Positions 23,390 through 33,827 of a DNA stretch of 64,000 nucleotides are shown in pieces. Within the stretch, counting starts at the first letter, position 1. Each line of letters begins with the position of its first letter. The stretch is from Macrotis lagotis. Its lineage: Eukaryota; Chordata; Mammalia; Peramelemorphia; Peramelidae. A program made the translations under genes and the position numbers. The stretch spans positions 141,777,128 through 141,841,127 of the forward strand of contig NC_133663.1 of assembly GCF_037893015.1 (NCBI RefSeq), given 5' to 3'. The notes under the pieces were generated by a model. The model ran no database searches. It was not told the origin of the DNA and was given only the letters and a program-made list of their open reading frames with translations.

Positions 23390-23850
23390 CCATAGATTTA
23401 AAAATTCAATATGATATTGATACCTAAACCAAGAGGAGTAAAAACAAAGAACATTATAGACCAATTTCAATAATGAATATAGATGAAAAATCCTAAATAT
23501 AATACTAGCTAAAAGATTACAACAACATATAACAAAGATTACACATTATAACCAAATAGCATTTATAAAAGCAATTGAGAAATCATATAACATAGAAAAC
23601 TATTACTATAAATGTTTATAATTGTTTACATCAATAACAAAAGTAAAAAAGTTTATATCAATAGATGCAGAAAAAGCTTTTGATAATGTATAACACTAAT
23701 TTTGTCAAGCATAAAAATGCCTGAAAGCATAAATGGATTTTTCCTTAAAGTGATAAAAAGCATTTACCTAAACCATCAGCAAATATCATTTGTTATGGGG
23801 ATAACAAAGAAAACTTCTAAATAAGATCAAACAATTTTTCTTTTCAAACA
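23390..23850 (+). mobile_element. LINE-1 ORF2 reverse-transcriptase remnant
   Basis: Decodes with breaks to L1 reverse transcriptase. TATAGACCAATTTCAATAAT gives a YRPISIM-like block near 23456; ATATCAATAGATGCAGAAAA near 23654 gives ISIDAEKAFDN; AATGGATTTTTCCTTAAAGT and AGCATTTACCTAAACC follow. The YxDD catalytic block is not present. Copy B ends in the equivalent element at 63979. Confidence 0.85.
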
Positions 23851-24044
23851 ACTTTATTTTAATGAAGTCTATATCTATTATGTGACTTGAGATTTTATCC
23901 ATGTTCTTAGAGATCAGTGATTTTGCTTAAGCTAATAACCTCTTCAAGAGTAGATACTTAGGTAGTATTGTATTGTTCCTAGCACAGAAAATGGTATAAA
24001 ATGAAATTTAATATACAGGTGATAATTATGACTTTTCTTTCATT

Positions 24045-24145
24045 GGAATGTAATTTGCTTCAAGGTAGAAATTACATTTTTTTCTGCTTACCTTTGTGCC
24101 TCACACAAAGTAAGTGACTTAATAAATAAATGTTTATTTAACTTT
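24045..24145 (+). mobile_element. MIR/THER1-type 3' relic
   Basis: GAATGTAATTTGCTTCAAGG, TGCTTACCTTTGTGCCTCAC, AAAGTAAGTGACTTAATAAA and TAAATGTTTATT follow the THER1/MIR 3' order (GTGCCTGGCACATAGTAAGC..TTAATAAATG). Confidence 0.6.
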
Positions 24146-24729
24146 ACATTACTGACTACAGATGTGACTGCACACATTTAAATAAAAGTAACTACATTTG
24201 TCATAAAGTGGAGGAAAGTTATATTTAATTAATTTAAGAAGAAAAAATCATTGGCTAACCAACAATAATACAGTAATTTTTTAGCTCTCAGCATTGCTAA
24301 ATTGGTTCCTATTATATATCCTCATTTAGAAGTCACAAATATATCATCCCTTAGACTAGTATAAATATTCATAATACCATTTACATATATTCATAGAATT
24401 GTTCAAGTTTAATGATTATTTACTGACTAGAACTTAGTGAAGAAAATACATAAGTTTATTATCATCCTTCATGTTTTGAAGATTATTTCTAAAGAGTACA
24501 GTTGATAAAATTGTTTAAGAAAAGACATTCATTGCTTTACATGTTGTCATTTTTAGATAGGGCTGTTTGTAAAAATAATGATTAACTGATTCTTAAATGT
24601 CAGCATTTCAAGGTATGCAATAGCCCTTGTGATACTATCTGAAATATTGGTGCACCAAAATTTTAACAATTAAAAAGGAGATACTATAATTTTTATAAAA
24701 AAAACAATTCCATTTCAATATGAGCAGAA
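24146..24729. other. Non-coding stretch
   Basis: No recognised repeat or gene. Confidence 0.5.
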
Positions 24730-25335
24730 AGGACAATGATCAGTGCTGGAAGGGATGTGGGAAATCTGGGACACTAATACATTTGGTGGTAGAGCTGTGA
24801 ACTCATCTAATCTTTCTGGATAGCAATTTGGAATTATTCCCAAAGGGCAACAATAGCACTATTGGGTCTATACCCTGAAGAGATTATAAAAAAGGATAAA
24901 AACATTACTCATACAAAAATATTCATAGTAGCTCTCTATGTGGTGGCAAAGAATTGGAAACTAAGTGAATGTCCTTCAGTTGGGGAATGGCTTAACAAAC
25001 CAGAAAGGATGGGAATTCAGGGAAACTTTAAGTATTTGCATGAACTGATGCTTAGCGAGATGAACAGAACCAGAAAAATAAAATATAAGACTATTACATT
25101 CAATTTAGAAAAAAAAACTGTTATCTTATAATGTAATTTTGCTATCTCTTATTTTATTTTTCTTCCTTAAGGCTATGATTTCACTCTCATCACATTCAAC
25201 TTAGATCAATGTATATGATGGAAACAATGTAAAGACTAATAGACTTGCCTTCTATGGGGGGTAGGGGGAGGGAAGCAAGAATAGGGGAAAAATTGTAAAA
25301 CTCAAAATAAATAAAATCTTTCTTCAAAAAAAATG
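24730..25335 (+). mobile_element. LINE-1 3' end, 5'-truncated
   Basis: GGGATGTGGGAAATCTGGGA, GGATAGCAATTTGGAATTAT, GGGTCTATACCCTGAAGAGA, GTGGCAAAGAATTGGAAACT, CAGTTGGGGAATGGCTTAAC, then CTTCCTTAAGGCTATGATTT, AAACAATGTAAAGACTAATA, a GGGGGGTAGGGGGAGGGAAG patch and ACTCAAAATAAATAAAATCT with an A tail. A clean 3' terminus. The 89-codon ORF at 24862-25131 lies within it and is not a gene. Confidence 0.88.
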
Positions 25336-25398
25336 TAATGCCATTTAATCTTATTCTTTGGTATCCAGAATGTAAATGTGTACTTTATTTTACTGAGG

Positions 25399-25558
25399 GT
25401 TTTTTTTTTTTTTTAGGTCTTTGCAAGGCAATGGGGTTAAGTGGCTTGCCCAAGGTGACACAATTAGGTAATTATTAAGTGTCTGAGGCTGGATTTGAAC
25501 CCAGGTACTCCTGACTCCAGGGCCGATGCTCTATCCACTGCACCACCTAGCCATCCCC
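25399..25558 (-). mobile_element. WSINE1-like tRNA SINE
   Basis: Complete minus-strand element: GGATGGCTAGGTGGTGCAGT head, GGGTTCAAATCC B box, AATTACCTAATTGTG, GGCAAGCCACTTAACCCC, TTGCCTTGCAAAGACC and a long A tail. Flanks TTACTGAGG (25390) and TTACTCAGG (25559) look like the target-site duplication. Confidence 0.93.
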
Positions 25559-25934
25559 TTACTCAGGTTTGTTTCTAAAAGTTTTCTGTAAATGTTATTT
25601 TATTAAGTGGAACATATTTTCAGCAATTGAAGATAAATTACTATTTAATGAAAATGGTTTTTAGTTCTTTGGAAATCTAGATGTTTTTATGTAGAGTTTA
25701 TAGTACAGATGCATATTTAACGGAAGAATGTTAATGTTTCTTACTATTAAAATTTTTCTGTTTTGAAGTTGGTGTTATTTTTGACATTCGTTTGGGAGTT
25801 TCAGGAATGGATGAAGAGGGTGACATGACTATTGAATTAAAACTGGATATCCTTAGTGCAGTCATGCTAGCAGAACTAAACTTAACCATGATGTTGAAAT
25901 AGAGAAGGTATACTTTGACAACTAAGTAGTTTTG
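25559..25934. other. Non-coding stretch
   Basis: Nothing recognisable. Confidence 0.45.
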
Positions 25935-26150
25935 TAGATAGAGGACAGAGTCTGGATTTAGAAAGATCTGAATTCAAAACCAGACACTTGCTAGCTATGT
26001 GACCCTGAGCAAGTCACTTAAAACTTGGTTTCTCTTAGTTTCTTCAGCTGTGTAATGTGTAAGACATCAGGCTTTTTGTGAAGATTAAATGAGTTATTTG
26101 TAAAAAGCTTAGTATAGTTCCTACCATATTGTAAACATCATGCAAATTCT
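25935..26150 (+). mobile_element. MIR SINE
   Basis: AAGATCTGAATTCAAAACCA, TAGCTATGTGACCCTGAGCA, AGTCACTTAA, TTTCTTCAGCTGTGTAATGT, AAGATTAAATGAGTTATTTG and AAAAGCTTAGTATAGTTCCT follow the MIR consensus from the tRNA-like part through the CORE to the 3' end. Confidence 0.9.
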
Positions 26151-26814
26151 TATTCCTTTCCTCTTCCTTTGAATAGAGTGATATATTTGTACCTGTTTGA
26201 TTGATGTAAGAGTATCCCTATGCAGAAAGAGAAATTCAGTCAAATGGTTGCCTAGAATATTCAAGCACTGTAATCAAGAGAAGACCACCTATATCCTATT
26301 ATATTAATTCTTTTCCTCTCTTCTTTCCTATTTTTTAGGGTATTTCTGTAAGACATTGCTGTCCTACAGAAGAAATATTATATAATTGTAATAATAAATA
26401 GTATAAATATAACAATAAAAAGTTATACAATAAATATAATCTAAAAGAGGTAAACACTTGGAAAGTAATAGTAACTCCGAGATCACTGAGGCACCTTGTT
26501 GTCACAGTAAATAAAGGGCAAAATCTGGAGTCTGGAAAACTTATCTTCCTGATATCAAATCTGGTCTCACACAGGTAGGGAAGAACAAGTTCTTTCTAAT
26601 AAAATACAAGTAGCCCATCAACAGTATGCCTCTTCACCAGTTGGTTAAATGACAAAAACAGTTATACAATATTTTCATGTTATTGAAATACTATATTTGA
26701 GTCTTTCTGTACTATTTTTCATTTCCCAAAATAGGCTTATCTAGCTTCTTTCACAATAATTGATTAGAGGCAGAATAGAATATGCAGGTATTTCAGTGCC
26801 ATTCAATGACTATG
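26151..26814. other. Non-coding stretch
   Basis: A diverged SINE-like patch may lie at about 26485-26580; otherwise nothing is recognised. Confidence 0.45.
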
Positions 26815-26955
26815 CTCCCATTATAACAATTTGATTGAGCCACATTGAGGCACATGACTTGCCTAAGACCATAGAAAAATAGGAGTCAAAAGTAATAGTT
26901 GCATGTAGATCTCTCCAGACCCAAAGCTTTTTATCTGCTATACTGCAAAGTGATA
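26815..26955 (-). mobile_element. MIR relic
   Basis: Antisense MIR order: CCACATTGAGGCACATGACT, TGCCTAAGACCATAGAAAAA, then CCAGACCCAAAGCTTTTTAT and CTGCTATACTGCAA, resembling GACTTGCCCAAGGTCACAC and the tRNA-like end. Confidence 0.7.
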
Positions 26956-27624
26956 TTTACATTTACTTTATAAAATTATTTTATTGTACAGAACTGTGAT
27001 TTCATTGTTGTATAGTGAAGAAACACATGTCAATAGACATTGTTATTTTAATGTCAAGGATAATTATTATTTGACCTACAACCTTAGAAAGTATTCTGGG
27101 TTTACTTGGGTTTATATGACTCTTCATGAATTATTTAAGAAGCATGCATCAAAAGCCAAGATAAATCTAGGTCAAACTGATTCCAAGCTGTTTTGCTATA
27201 GGCTTTGCAATGCTTTCTACTATTTATTTTTCATCATATAGTTATAGTATTATTTTCTTCCTGTTGACTAGTTCTTTAAGTCAAGAACTATAATTCTTTT
27301 AGCACAACTATTTTTTGGACTTAGCATTTTGATACATTTATATTACAATTTAATATTTTTGATACCACAATGTCACGGCATAAATCACTATAGTTAAGTG
27401 ATCATTAATTAAAAGAAAGAGAAATTTTTAAAATGAGATGAGATAGTAGAAATAATTATTTATATCATTTAATATTCAAATAAAACATGTCTGATTTTGT
27501 TTAAGGTGGGGGAAGTTCAGGCAGAAAAATACATTCGCAAAAGGCTTCCACTTTTTCTATCTTAAACCTTCACATTTTATAGCATCTGAGTACCACAATA
27601 TTATAAAATGAAGGAACTTTGGAG
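26956..27624. other. Non-coding stretch
   Basis: An 85-codon ORF (26984-27241) has no recognisable similarity. No repeat seen. Confidence 0.45.
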
Positions 27625-27725
27625 AGTATTTAGTATAATTCCCCCAATTTAAAAAAGGGTAATTAAACATTAGAGATGTAAAGTGATTTGTCAAGGGTCA
27701 CGGAGAAGAAGATGGGGCAAAAATA
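27625..27725 (-). mobile_element. MIR relic
   Basis: Antisense MIR fragment: CCCCCAATTTAAAAAAGGGT, TAAAGTGATTTGTCAAGGGT and CACGG, corresponding to ..AAGTGACTTGCCCAAGGTCAC. Confidence 0.65.
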
Positions 27726-28219
27726 AGTCTAAATTTTCTTAAGACAAATTCAGTATTTTTTTTTAAACTTCTATAGGTACCAATATTCTAGCTACTACCA
27801 TACTGGGTCACCAATGCCCACCCAAAACTTATATTGGCTTCTATTCAGCTGAACCCCTTTTCCTCTAGTTTCAATCAAGATGAGGTAAACTGGTTTACAA
27901 GAAACATTTCAAGGAATTAAATGGAAAAAACTAGGCAAGAAAATTACAATAAGCAATAAGCAGGAATCTTTGTGTATGAATTATAGAATTAAAAGTGAAC
28001 TGATTGCCAGTGTACTTTCTTGGAAAATGTATTGTTCTGTTTTTCTGGTCTAAACTCTTGATAAAAAGACTGATCTCTAAAGTTCAGATTCTTCACTTCT
28101 TCTTTTAGACAGATAATTGAATTTGTCTTTCTAGTATTCATGAGGTCTTGATATATTCTGCTAATAATTTTAGGTACCTAAAACTGACATCATCCCACCA
28201 CAGATGGGTTAGACTTCTT
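27726..28219. other. Non-coding stretch
   Basis: Nothing recognisable. Confidence 0.45.
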
Positions 28220-28870
28220 TTTAAAAATCGATGCTTCATTTTTCCAAATACATGTTATGCAAGTTTTTCAACATTCATCCATATTCATATGTATATTTTT
28301 AAGTTTCAAAATTTCCTTCCCCCTCTCTTCCGACCCCCCCCTTTCTCAGAAACAGTCAGGTTAATATTGTATGAACACATTTATGTTAAGCATGTTTACA
28401 GGTTAATCATTTTCAACATGAGGAATTAAGATTAAACGAAAGAAATACATACTAGATTTTTTAAAAAGTGAATGTACTGTTCATCAGATTCTGAAGGGCT
28501 TTTTGTTTTGTTTTGTTTTATTTTGTTTTTCTTCCTCTGGATGGAAATAACATTGTCCATAGCCAGTCTAATATGGTTATGCTAGCTCTCTGAATTGTTG
28601 TAAGAAGCTGCTTCCATCAAGGTTATCATCTCACAGTGTTGTTGTTAATGTGTACATTATTTTCTTGGTTCTGCTCCCTTCCCTCAGCATCAGATGCTGT
28701 AATCATTCCTTGCCTCTCCGTAGTCCCACCATTTATGGTTTCTTATAGAACACTAGTATTCCATAATATTCATCCCATAATTATTTAACAATTCCCCAAT
28801 TAATAGGCATTCCCTAAATTTTTAATTATTTGTCACTAAAAAAAGATCTGCTACAAATACTTTGAAATAT
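28220..28870 (-). mobile_element. LINE-1 3' end
   Basis: Plus-strand reading is the same as 14090-14700: TTTTCCAAATACATGTTATG, CATTCATCCATATTCATATG, GTTCATCAGATTCTGAAGGG, a TTTTG run, TCTTCCTCTGGATGGAAATA and CTTGGTTCTGCTCCCTTCCC. It is a second copy of that L1 subfamily, 5'-truncated. Confidence 0.82.
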
Positions 28871-29199
28871 GTGGGACTTTTCCTATTGGCAAGATTTCTT
28901 TCTATAGTCCATGCCTTAAACCCAAATCGCTATGCTCTCACCAACTGGTTAACCAAGGATCCCAGGTAAAGTCTCAGAATGAGAGTAAATAGCAATTGTT
29001 CCTATTTTTGCCAGAAACCCTGAGGTACTTCCCCTCCTACATAACTTCAGTTTTAAAATTTTTGTCTAGGTAAAAGAGGTCATTCTTTGAATCATTTTTA
29101 CCAAATTTAATCACTAAATATTCATTATTTATTTCAGACAATGTGAAAAATAGGAAAGTCTTTAGCTTAAAAAAAGAAGGCCTCTTAATTCATCCAGGA
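28871..29199. other. Non-coding stretch
   Basis: Nothing recognisable. Confidence 0.45.
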
Positions 29200-29378
29200 C
29201 CTTTATGATGCATATCTTTGTCCCTAGATAGAAATAACTCTGGAGGAGACAGTGATCAGGCTGGCAACATTACACAGTCTTTCCTCATTTATATACAGTT
29301 TACTTGCAAGACATGACATCTCCTTTCTGATTCCAGGGGTCCTCTTTGGGAATTAAGGACAAACAACAAAAGTCCTAC
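29200..29378 (+). mobile_element. MAR1-like SINE, 3' part
   Basis: ATGCATATCTTTGTCCCTAG, AACTCTGGAGGAGACAGTGA, TGACATCTCCTTTCTGATTC and TTGGGAATTAAGGACAAACA match the 3' half of the marsupial MAR1-type SINE as I recall it (CTCTGGAGGAGAAAGTGAGG..GAGAACGAAGGACAAACA). Head not visible. Confidence 0.65.
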
Positions 29379-29636
29379 TAAGTTCTTATTCTTACTCACA
29401 AGATGCACTGAACTACGTTTTTTTTTGTTCAAAGCTATTATCTTTACTGAGAGTGTTCTTATTTCTTCAGTGAAACTATCCCACATCAAATGAAAAGTAA
29501 TTAGTTACTGGTGCTTTTTGCTAAATTTATTGAAATGATTATCTATTATGGATTTTGAAGAAATCATTTTCGCTTCTGCATTTCAATTTTCTTACCTGAA
29601 AAATGAGAACAGTGATAGCCATACTATCTATCTTGT

Positions 29637-29955
29637 AGACAGCTGGGTAGTGCAGTATATAGAGTACCAACCCAGAGTCAGGAAGGTATGAGTTCAGAAG
29701 AGACCTCAAGCATTTGACACAAACTTTGTGACCTTGAACACAACACTCGACTGATTGTCTCACATTCAGGACCATATCCAGTTGTCTTCATCATATCTTA
29801 ACACTGGATTCAGATAGCTCCAGAAGACAAAGTAAGATTGAGAACATAGTAAAGGATCCCCTTATGTAAATCCAATTCATATGCATATTATGGCAATACT
29901 TCCTTGATTTCATGGACTTCTTTGAGAATGAAGAACAAACAACATCATCATATGG
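29637..29955 (+). mobile_element. MAR1-like SINE, near complete
   Basis: Head GACAGCTGGGTAGTGCAGTA and a tRNA-like B-box region TATGAGTTCAGAAGAGACCT, then TTTGTGACCTTGAACACAAC, CCAGTTGTCTTCATCATATC, CACTGGATTCAGATAGCTCC, AATCCAATTCATATGCATAT and GAATGAAGAACAAACAACAT. The CCAGTTGTCTTCAT..ACTGGATTCAGATAGCT core distinguishes it from the WSINE1-like group. Confidence 0.78.
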
Positions 29956-30519
29956 ATAAGAAAGGAAATAAATGCTAACAACTTAAAGTTCTATAATTTT
30001 TTCAGAAGTAGGTTAACTTTAATAGTATTGTTCCACTCTATTTGTGTGAAGTAGGCAATACAGTATTATCTTTTTTTTACAGATGAATAAACAAATTCTG
30101 GAAAGTTGGAAGCTATTTAGGGTTGTGTCACTGATACTATTATTATGTGAACTGAGAATTAGTTGTAAAAGCAGACTGGAGAATCATCTTTGTCTTTGTC
30201 CATACTGTTATTTTTTTATCATTTTAAAATAATTCAGACAAAGTGCATAGCATCTTCTTGTGAAATTTTCTAATGCTATAAATCTAGGATAAATAATAGA
30301 TAGTTGATAAGAAAGTTATAATCTGAAAGTCTCTAAATGATAGATATGACTTAACAAAATAAAATTTCACAGTAATAAATGGGAAATTCCATTAATTAGG
30401 TTTGAACAATCACATATAGGAATACAAGATGAGAAGAAGAAAACCAGACCTCAGTTCATATGAAAATGCCTTGGGGACATTGGTTCAAGATTTATAATTC
30501 AATCTTAGATTTAATTACT
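29956..30519. other. Non-coding stretch
   Basis: A possible antisense MIR patch (CAGATGAATAAACAAATTCT at 30080) is too weak to call. No gene. Confidence 0.45.
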
Positions 30520-30531
30520 AAAAGTATTGTG

Positions 30532-30690
30532 AGGACAGCTAGGTGGTACAGGGAATAGAGCATCGGCCCTGGAATCAGGAGGACCTGAGTTCAAATCTGC
30601 CCTCAGACACTTAATAATTATTTAGCTGTGTGGCCTTGGGCAAGTCACTTAACCCTATTGCCTTGCAAAAACCTAAAACAAAACAAAACA
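30532..30690 (+). mobile_element. tRNA SINE with 12-bp target-site duplication
   Basis: AGGACAGCTAGGTGGTACAG head, GAGTTCAAATCTGCCCTCAG, GTGTGGCCTTGGGCAAGTCA, CCTATTGCCTTGCAAAAACC and an (AAAAC)n tail. AAAAGTATTGTG occurs at 30520-30531 and 30691-30702, exact, although the leading As overlap the tail. One of the youngest-looking insertions in the window. Confidence 0.95.
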
Positions 30691-30731
30691 AAAAGTATTG
30701 TGCAGAATGAAACAGGTAGTAGTTACATGTT

Positions 30732-30756
30732 ATTATATATATGTATATATACACAC

Positions 30757-30797
<41 letters not shown>
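30732..30797. repeat. (TA)n microsatellite with AC interruption
   Basis: TATATATGTATATATACACACATATATATACATAT grading into a pure AT run. Confidence 0.95.
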
Positions 30798-30798
<1 letters not shown>

Positions 30799-31779
30799 TT
30801 TCAGACCGCATTACAAAACTGTGTTCAATGTAGAGCATTGTGTATTAGGAGATACTGAAAAACTGAAGCAAGTCTAGCTAAGGGCAGCCATGATAGTTTG
30901 AATATTGAAAACCATCCAATGAGAAGATCAGGTGAAAGAACTGTGAAAATTTAGCTTAAATAAAAGTTGATTTCAATTTAATAATTTGTTGTATTCCTTA
31001 ATCAAATGTGATTTGAGACATCAAACAAAATGGCTGAATAGAAGGAAGCAAAGAAAGGCAAGTTTTTCAAAATCTATATCAAAAAAGATCTTGGACAAGA
31101 GCCTGGTAGAATAGTTATCAGCTTTCTAAAGAGTAAATACAGTTAGTTATCTTTGTAGCATAAGGTCACACATTTTACACACAGGCAGATACCTAGGGCA
31201 AGAGCTGTGGGCCATTATTAGTGGATTAGGATCACAGAGTCAGAATAGGGTCACAGCATTATTTATCATTTTTGAATCAAGTTTAGTCTTAGCAATTTAT
31301 ACTTAGATCATAGGCACAGAGACAAAGACACAGATTCTTTAACAACTAAGAGAGATTATTGTTCTCTGACATCAGCATCTGAAAGAAGAACAGAGTAGCA
31401 TCTATGCCCCTTTGGCCCTTAAGATCTGGGCATCATCTCCCCTAACAATGATTATTTTTAATGAAGAATTGTGTGCAAGGTAAAATATGAAATGACTGAG
31501 AAAAGAAAGTTTTGATCTTCTGATCATATTTAATGATTAATTGGTAGTTTCCAGTTATCTAACAAAGTGGGACTAAAGTTTTTTAGTTTAGGCCTGGACC
31601 TCCAATACAAGCAATACAACATTGGATAATCTGATTTCTAATTGGGTGAAAATTAGGGACAATTCAAATTCTGAAGGGATAGGTATAATAACTTGAATTC
31701 AGAAAACATGGCCAAGCATCTATAAACAATCAAAGGAAAATGGAAAAAAATTGATTGATCAGTAGAGGACAGATTTTTT
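30798..31779. other. Non-coding stretch, possible L1 5'UTR relic
   Basis: AGACATCAAACAAAATGGCT at 31017-31036 recalls the start of a mammalian L1 5'UTR (CAAGATGGC-type), but what follows to 31480 is not clearly L1. No gene seen. Confidence 0.35.
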
Positions 31780-32220
31780 TATTGATATTTTATTTTTCCA
31801 AATGCATGTTATGAAAATCTTTAACATTAATCATATGTACATGTATATTTTTAAGTTAGAAAATTTCCTTCTACCCTCCCTTCCCACCTCCCTCCCCTCA
31901 GTTGTGAACAGTTAGGTTAATATTGTGCATAATCATTTATGTCATTTCAGCATGGGGAATTAGCATTAAGGGAGATAGATAGGAAATTTTTTTTTAAAAA
32001 GTGAAGGTAATGTTCATCAGATTCTGAAGGGCTTTTTGTTTTGTTTTGTTTTATTCTGTATTGTTTGTCTTCCTCTGGCTGGGGATAGCATCTTCCATGG
32101 CTGGTCTAATAGGGTTGTCCTAGTTCTCTTTACTGCTGAGAGGAACTGTATCCATCAGGATTGATCATCTCACAATGTTGTTGTTAATGTGTGCATTATT
32201 CTCTTGGCTACAGTTTTCTG
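31780..32220 (-). mobile_element. LINE-1 3' end
   Basis: TTATTGATATTTTATTTTTC, AAATGCATGTTATGAAAATC, CTACCCTCCCTTCCCACCTC, GTTCATCAGATTCTGAAGGG, TCTTCCTCTGGCTGGGGATA and CATGGCTGGTCTAATAGGGT: the same minus-strand L1 subfamily as 14085 and 28220, truncated sooner. Confidence 0.82.
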
Positions 32221-32626
32221 ATAAGACAAATAGGTTGTTTGAGATATACAACTGTGATAAAATCCATTGCATCAATCTTTGGTTATGATTTCTGGTCAGT
32301 ATAGCCTGGGTCCACAGTTAAGGATCTCTAAGCAGCAAGTAGAAGTGATCCAGCCTCACAGCCAAGCAGGCCTAAATTCAAGCACTGTAATTAAGTTTTC
32401 TCCTAATTCATACAATTGAATAAAGTTTTCTCAGAGTGTAGAAGTTGAACTAGAACTAGAATACAATGGAATAGAAATAGAACTGGAATTGTCACAAGAT
32501 GGAGTCAGTGTGATTTGCAAGTCTCACAACAACCAATTGCTTTCCTAATCCCTTGAATTTCCTCAGACATATCTTAGAGTAAGTAGAGTACATTGGTCAA
32601 ATAATAGTAAAACACACATAAGCATA

Positions 32627-32629
<3 letters not shown>
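32221..32629. other. Non-coding stretch
   Basis: A SINE-like GGTCCACAGTTAAGG..CAAGCAGGCCTAAATTCAAGC at about 32310-32385 may be a decayed tRNA SINE; not secure. Confidence 0.4.

Positions 32630-32667
<38 letters not shown>
32630..32667. repeat. (CA)n microsatellite
   Basis: About 19 uninterrupted CA units followed by CGCA. The Cys/Val-rich reading frames opposite it are artefacts of this repeat. Confidence 0.97.
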
Positions 32668-32670
<3 letters not shown>

Positions 32671-32865
32671 ATTTGGTGGACTAGTACAATCAACTGAACA
32701 AGGAGACAATAGAGAACATAAAAGGAGAAAGTAGGGAATAAGTTCCAAGTGAGATTAAGCAATAGATTAGACAAAAGCAAAACAAATCCTAAAAACAAAT
32801 GAAGGGATATCAGGTTTTAAAAGCAAACAAATAGGAAGAACTGTTCATAAAGAGTGAGCAAAAAT

Positions 32866-33024
32866 TGGGGTGGCTAGGTGGTGCAGTGGATAAAGCACTG
32901 GCTGTGGAGTCAGGAGTACCTGGGTTCAAATCCGGTCTCAGACACTTAGTAATTACCTAGCCGTGTGGCCTTGGCCAAGCCACTTTAACCCCATTTGCCT
33001 TACAAAAAAAAAACCCTAAAAAAA
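32866..33024 (+). mobile_element. WSINE1-like tRNA SINE with 15-bp target-site duplication
   Basis: GGGGTGGCTAGGTGGTGCAG head, TGGGTTCAAATCCGGTCTCA B box, AATTACCTAGCCGTGTGGCC, AAGCCACTTTAACCCCATTT, GCCTTAC and an A-rich tail. Flanks AGAGTGAGCAAAAAT (32851-32865) and AGAGGGAGCAAAAAT (33025-33039) differ by one base. Confidence 0.95.
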
Positions 33025-33109
33025 AGAGGGAGCAAAAATAAAGAGAAATACAAGTATGACAAAAAAGAATAGACAGAAGCATATAATTGACTAAAAGAAC
33101 TATGAAGAT

Positions 33110-33610
33110 GAAGAGGATAAACTAAACTATAATCCTGAAAAGAACAGTATAAAAGATTGGAAAGAAGAATCTAAAGTGATGTCATTTACAAGAAACACAT
33201 CTAAAAGAAAGACACAGTTAAGAAGGAGTTAGGATAAAATAATATATCTTAGCTAACTTTAAAAAAAACAGAGGAAGCAATCATAATTTTAGGCAAAGAA
33301 AAAATAGATTGCTTTTTAAAACTTAAAAATGGTTTAAGAAAATGTACCATGACTTATAAATGGATATCAGTGCTTAACATCCACATATTTATATATGTAC
33401 ATATACACATATGTATGACAAAGTATCTCAAAAAGTAAAGAAAGAAGTTAAACATATTTTGGAAAGATATAAACAGTAAAACATTTAATAGTTAATAAAA
33501 TTAATAATGTACCCTCTTTCAGATCTAGATAAATATAAAATGAACAAGAAAGAAGTGATAAACATAATTTTAGAAAATAGATATGATAGTCTCTGGTGAT
33601 TATTAAATCA
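33110..33610 (+). mobile_element. LINE-1 ORF2 endonuclease-region remnant
   Basis: CATTTACAAGAAACACATCT near 33185 recalls the L1 endonuclease block LQETH; AATCATAATTTTAGGCAAAG resembles the VAI block; CCTCTTTCAGATCTAGATAA and AAGAAAGAAGTGATAAACAT near 33511-33565 decode to PLSDLDK and KKEVIN, as downstream of the GDFN motif. Heavily decayed. Confidence 0.6.
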
Positions 33611-33778
33611 ATTTGGGACTGCATGTATTATTTAGTTTTAATGTTTTGGTTTTGCAATTTTTAGTATGCATGTTTTGCAGTTTCATAGCATGCATTTCAA
33701 TTTGGTTGGTCCAAGAAGAATCAATCAATCCATCAATAGTATTTTACTTTTCAAAGTCTGGCATTATGACATAGGAAA

Positions 33779-33780
<2 letters not shown>

Positions 33781-33824
<44 letters not shown>
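33781..33824. repeat. (AT)n microsatellite
   Basis: 22 AT units, followed by TTAATTAATTAA. Confidence 0.97.

Positions 33825-33827
<3 letters not shown>

Larger units (their letters stand above)
7124..23871 (+). repeat. Copy A of a 16.7-kb direct duplication
   Basis: This interval reappears in the same orientation at 47366-64000. Corresponding points are 7190/47430, 11403/51655, 17174/57361, 19028/59162, 21565/61692 and 23871/64000; the offset drifts from 40240 to 40129 because of indels, mostly in microsatellites. Differences are scattered substitutions (for example 8514-8526 against 48756-48768) and short indels. The left boundary is set by the gap before copy B and the right boundary by the end of the window, so neither is a natural breakpoint. 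Confidence 0.98.

Noticed and set aside
31017..31480. Possible L1 5'UTR
   Set aside because: Only the first 20-25 bases resemble an L1 start; the rest is not recognisable.
32563..32798. Cys/Val-rich ORFs
   Set aside because: Translation of the (CA)n microsatellite.
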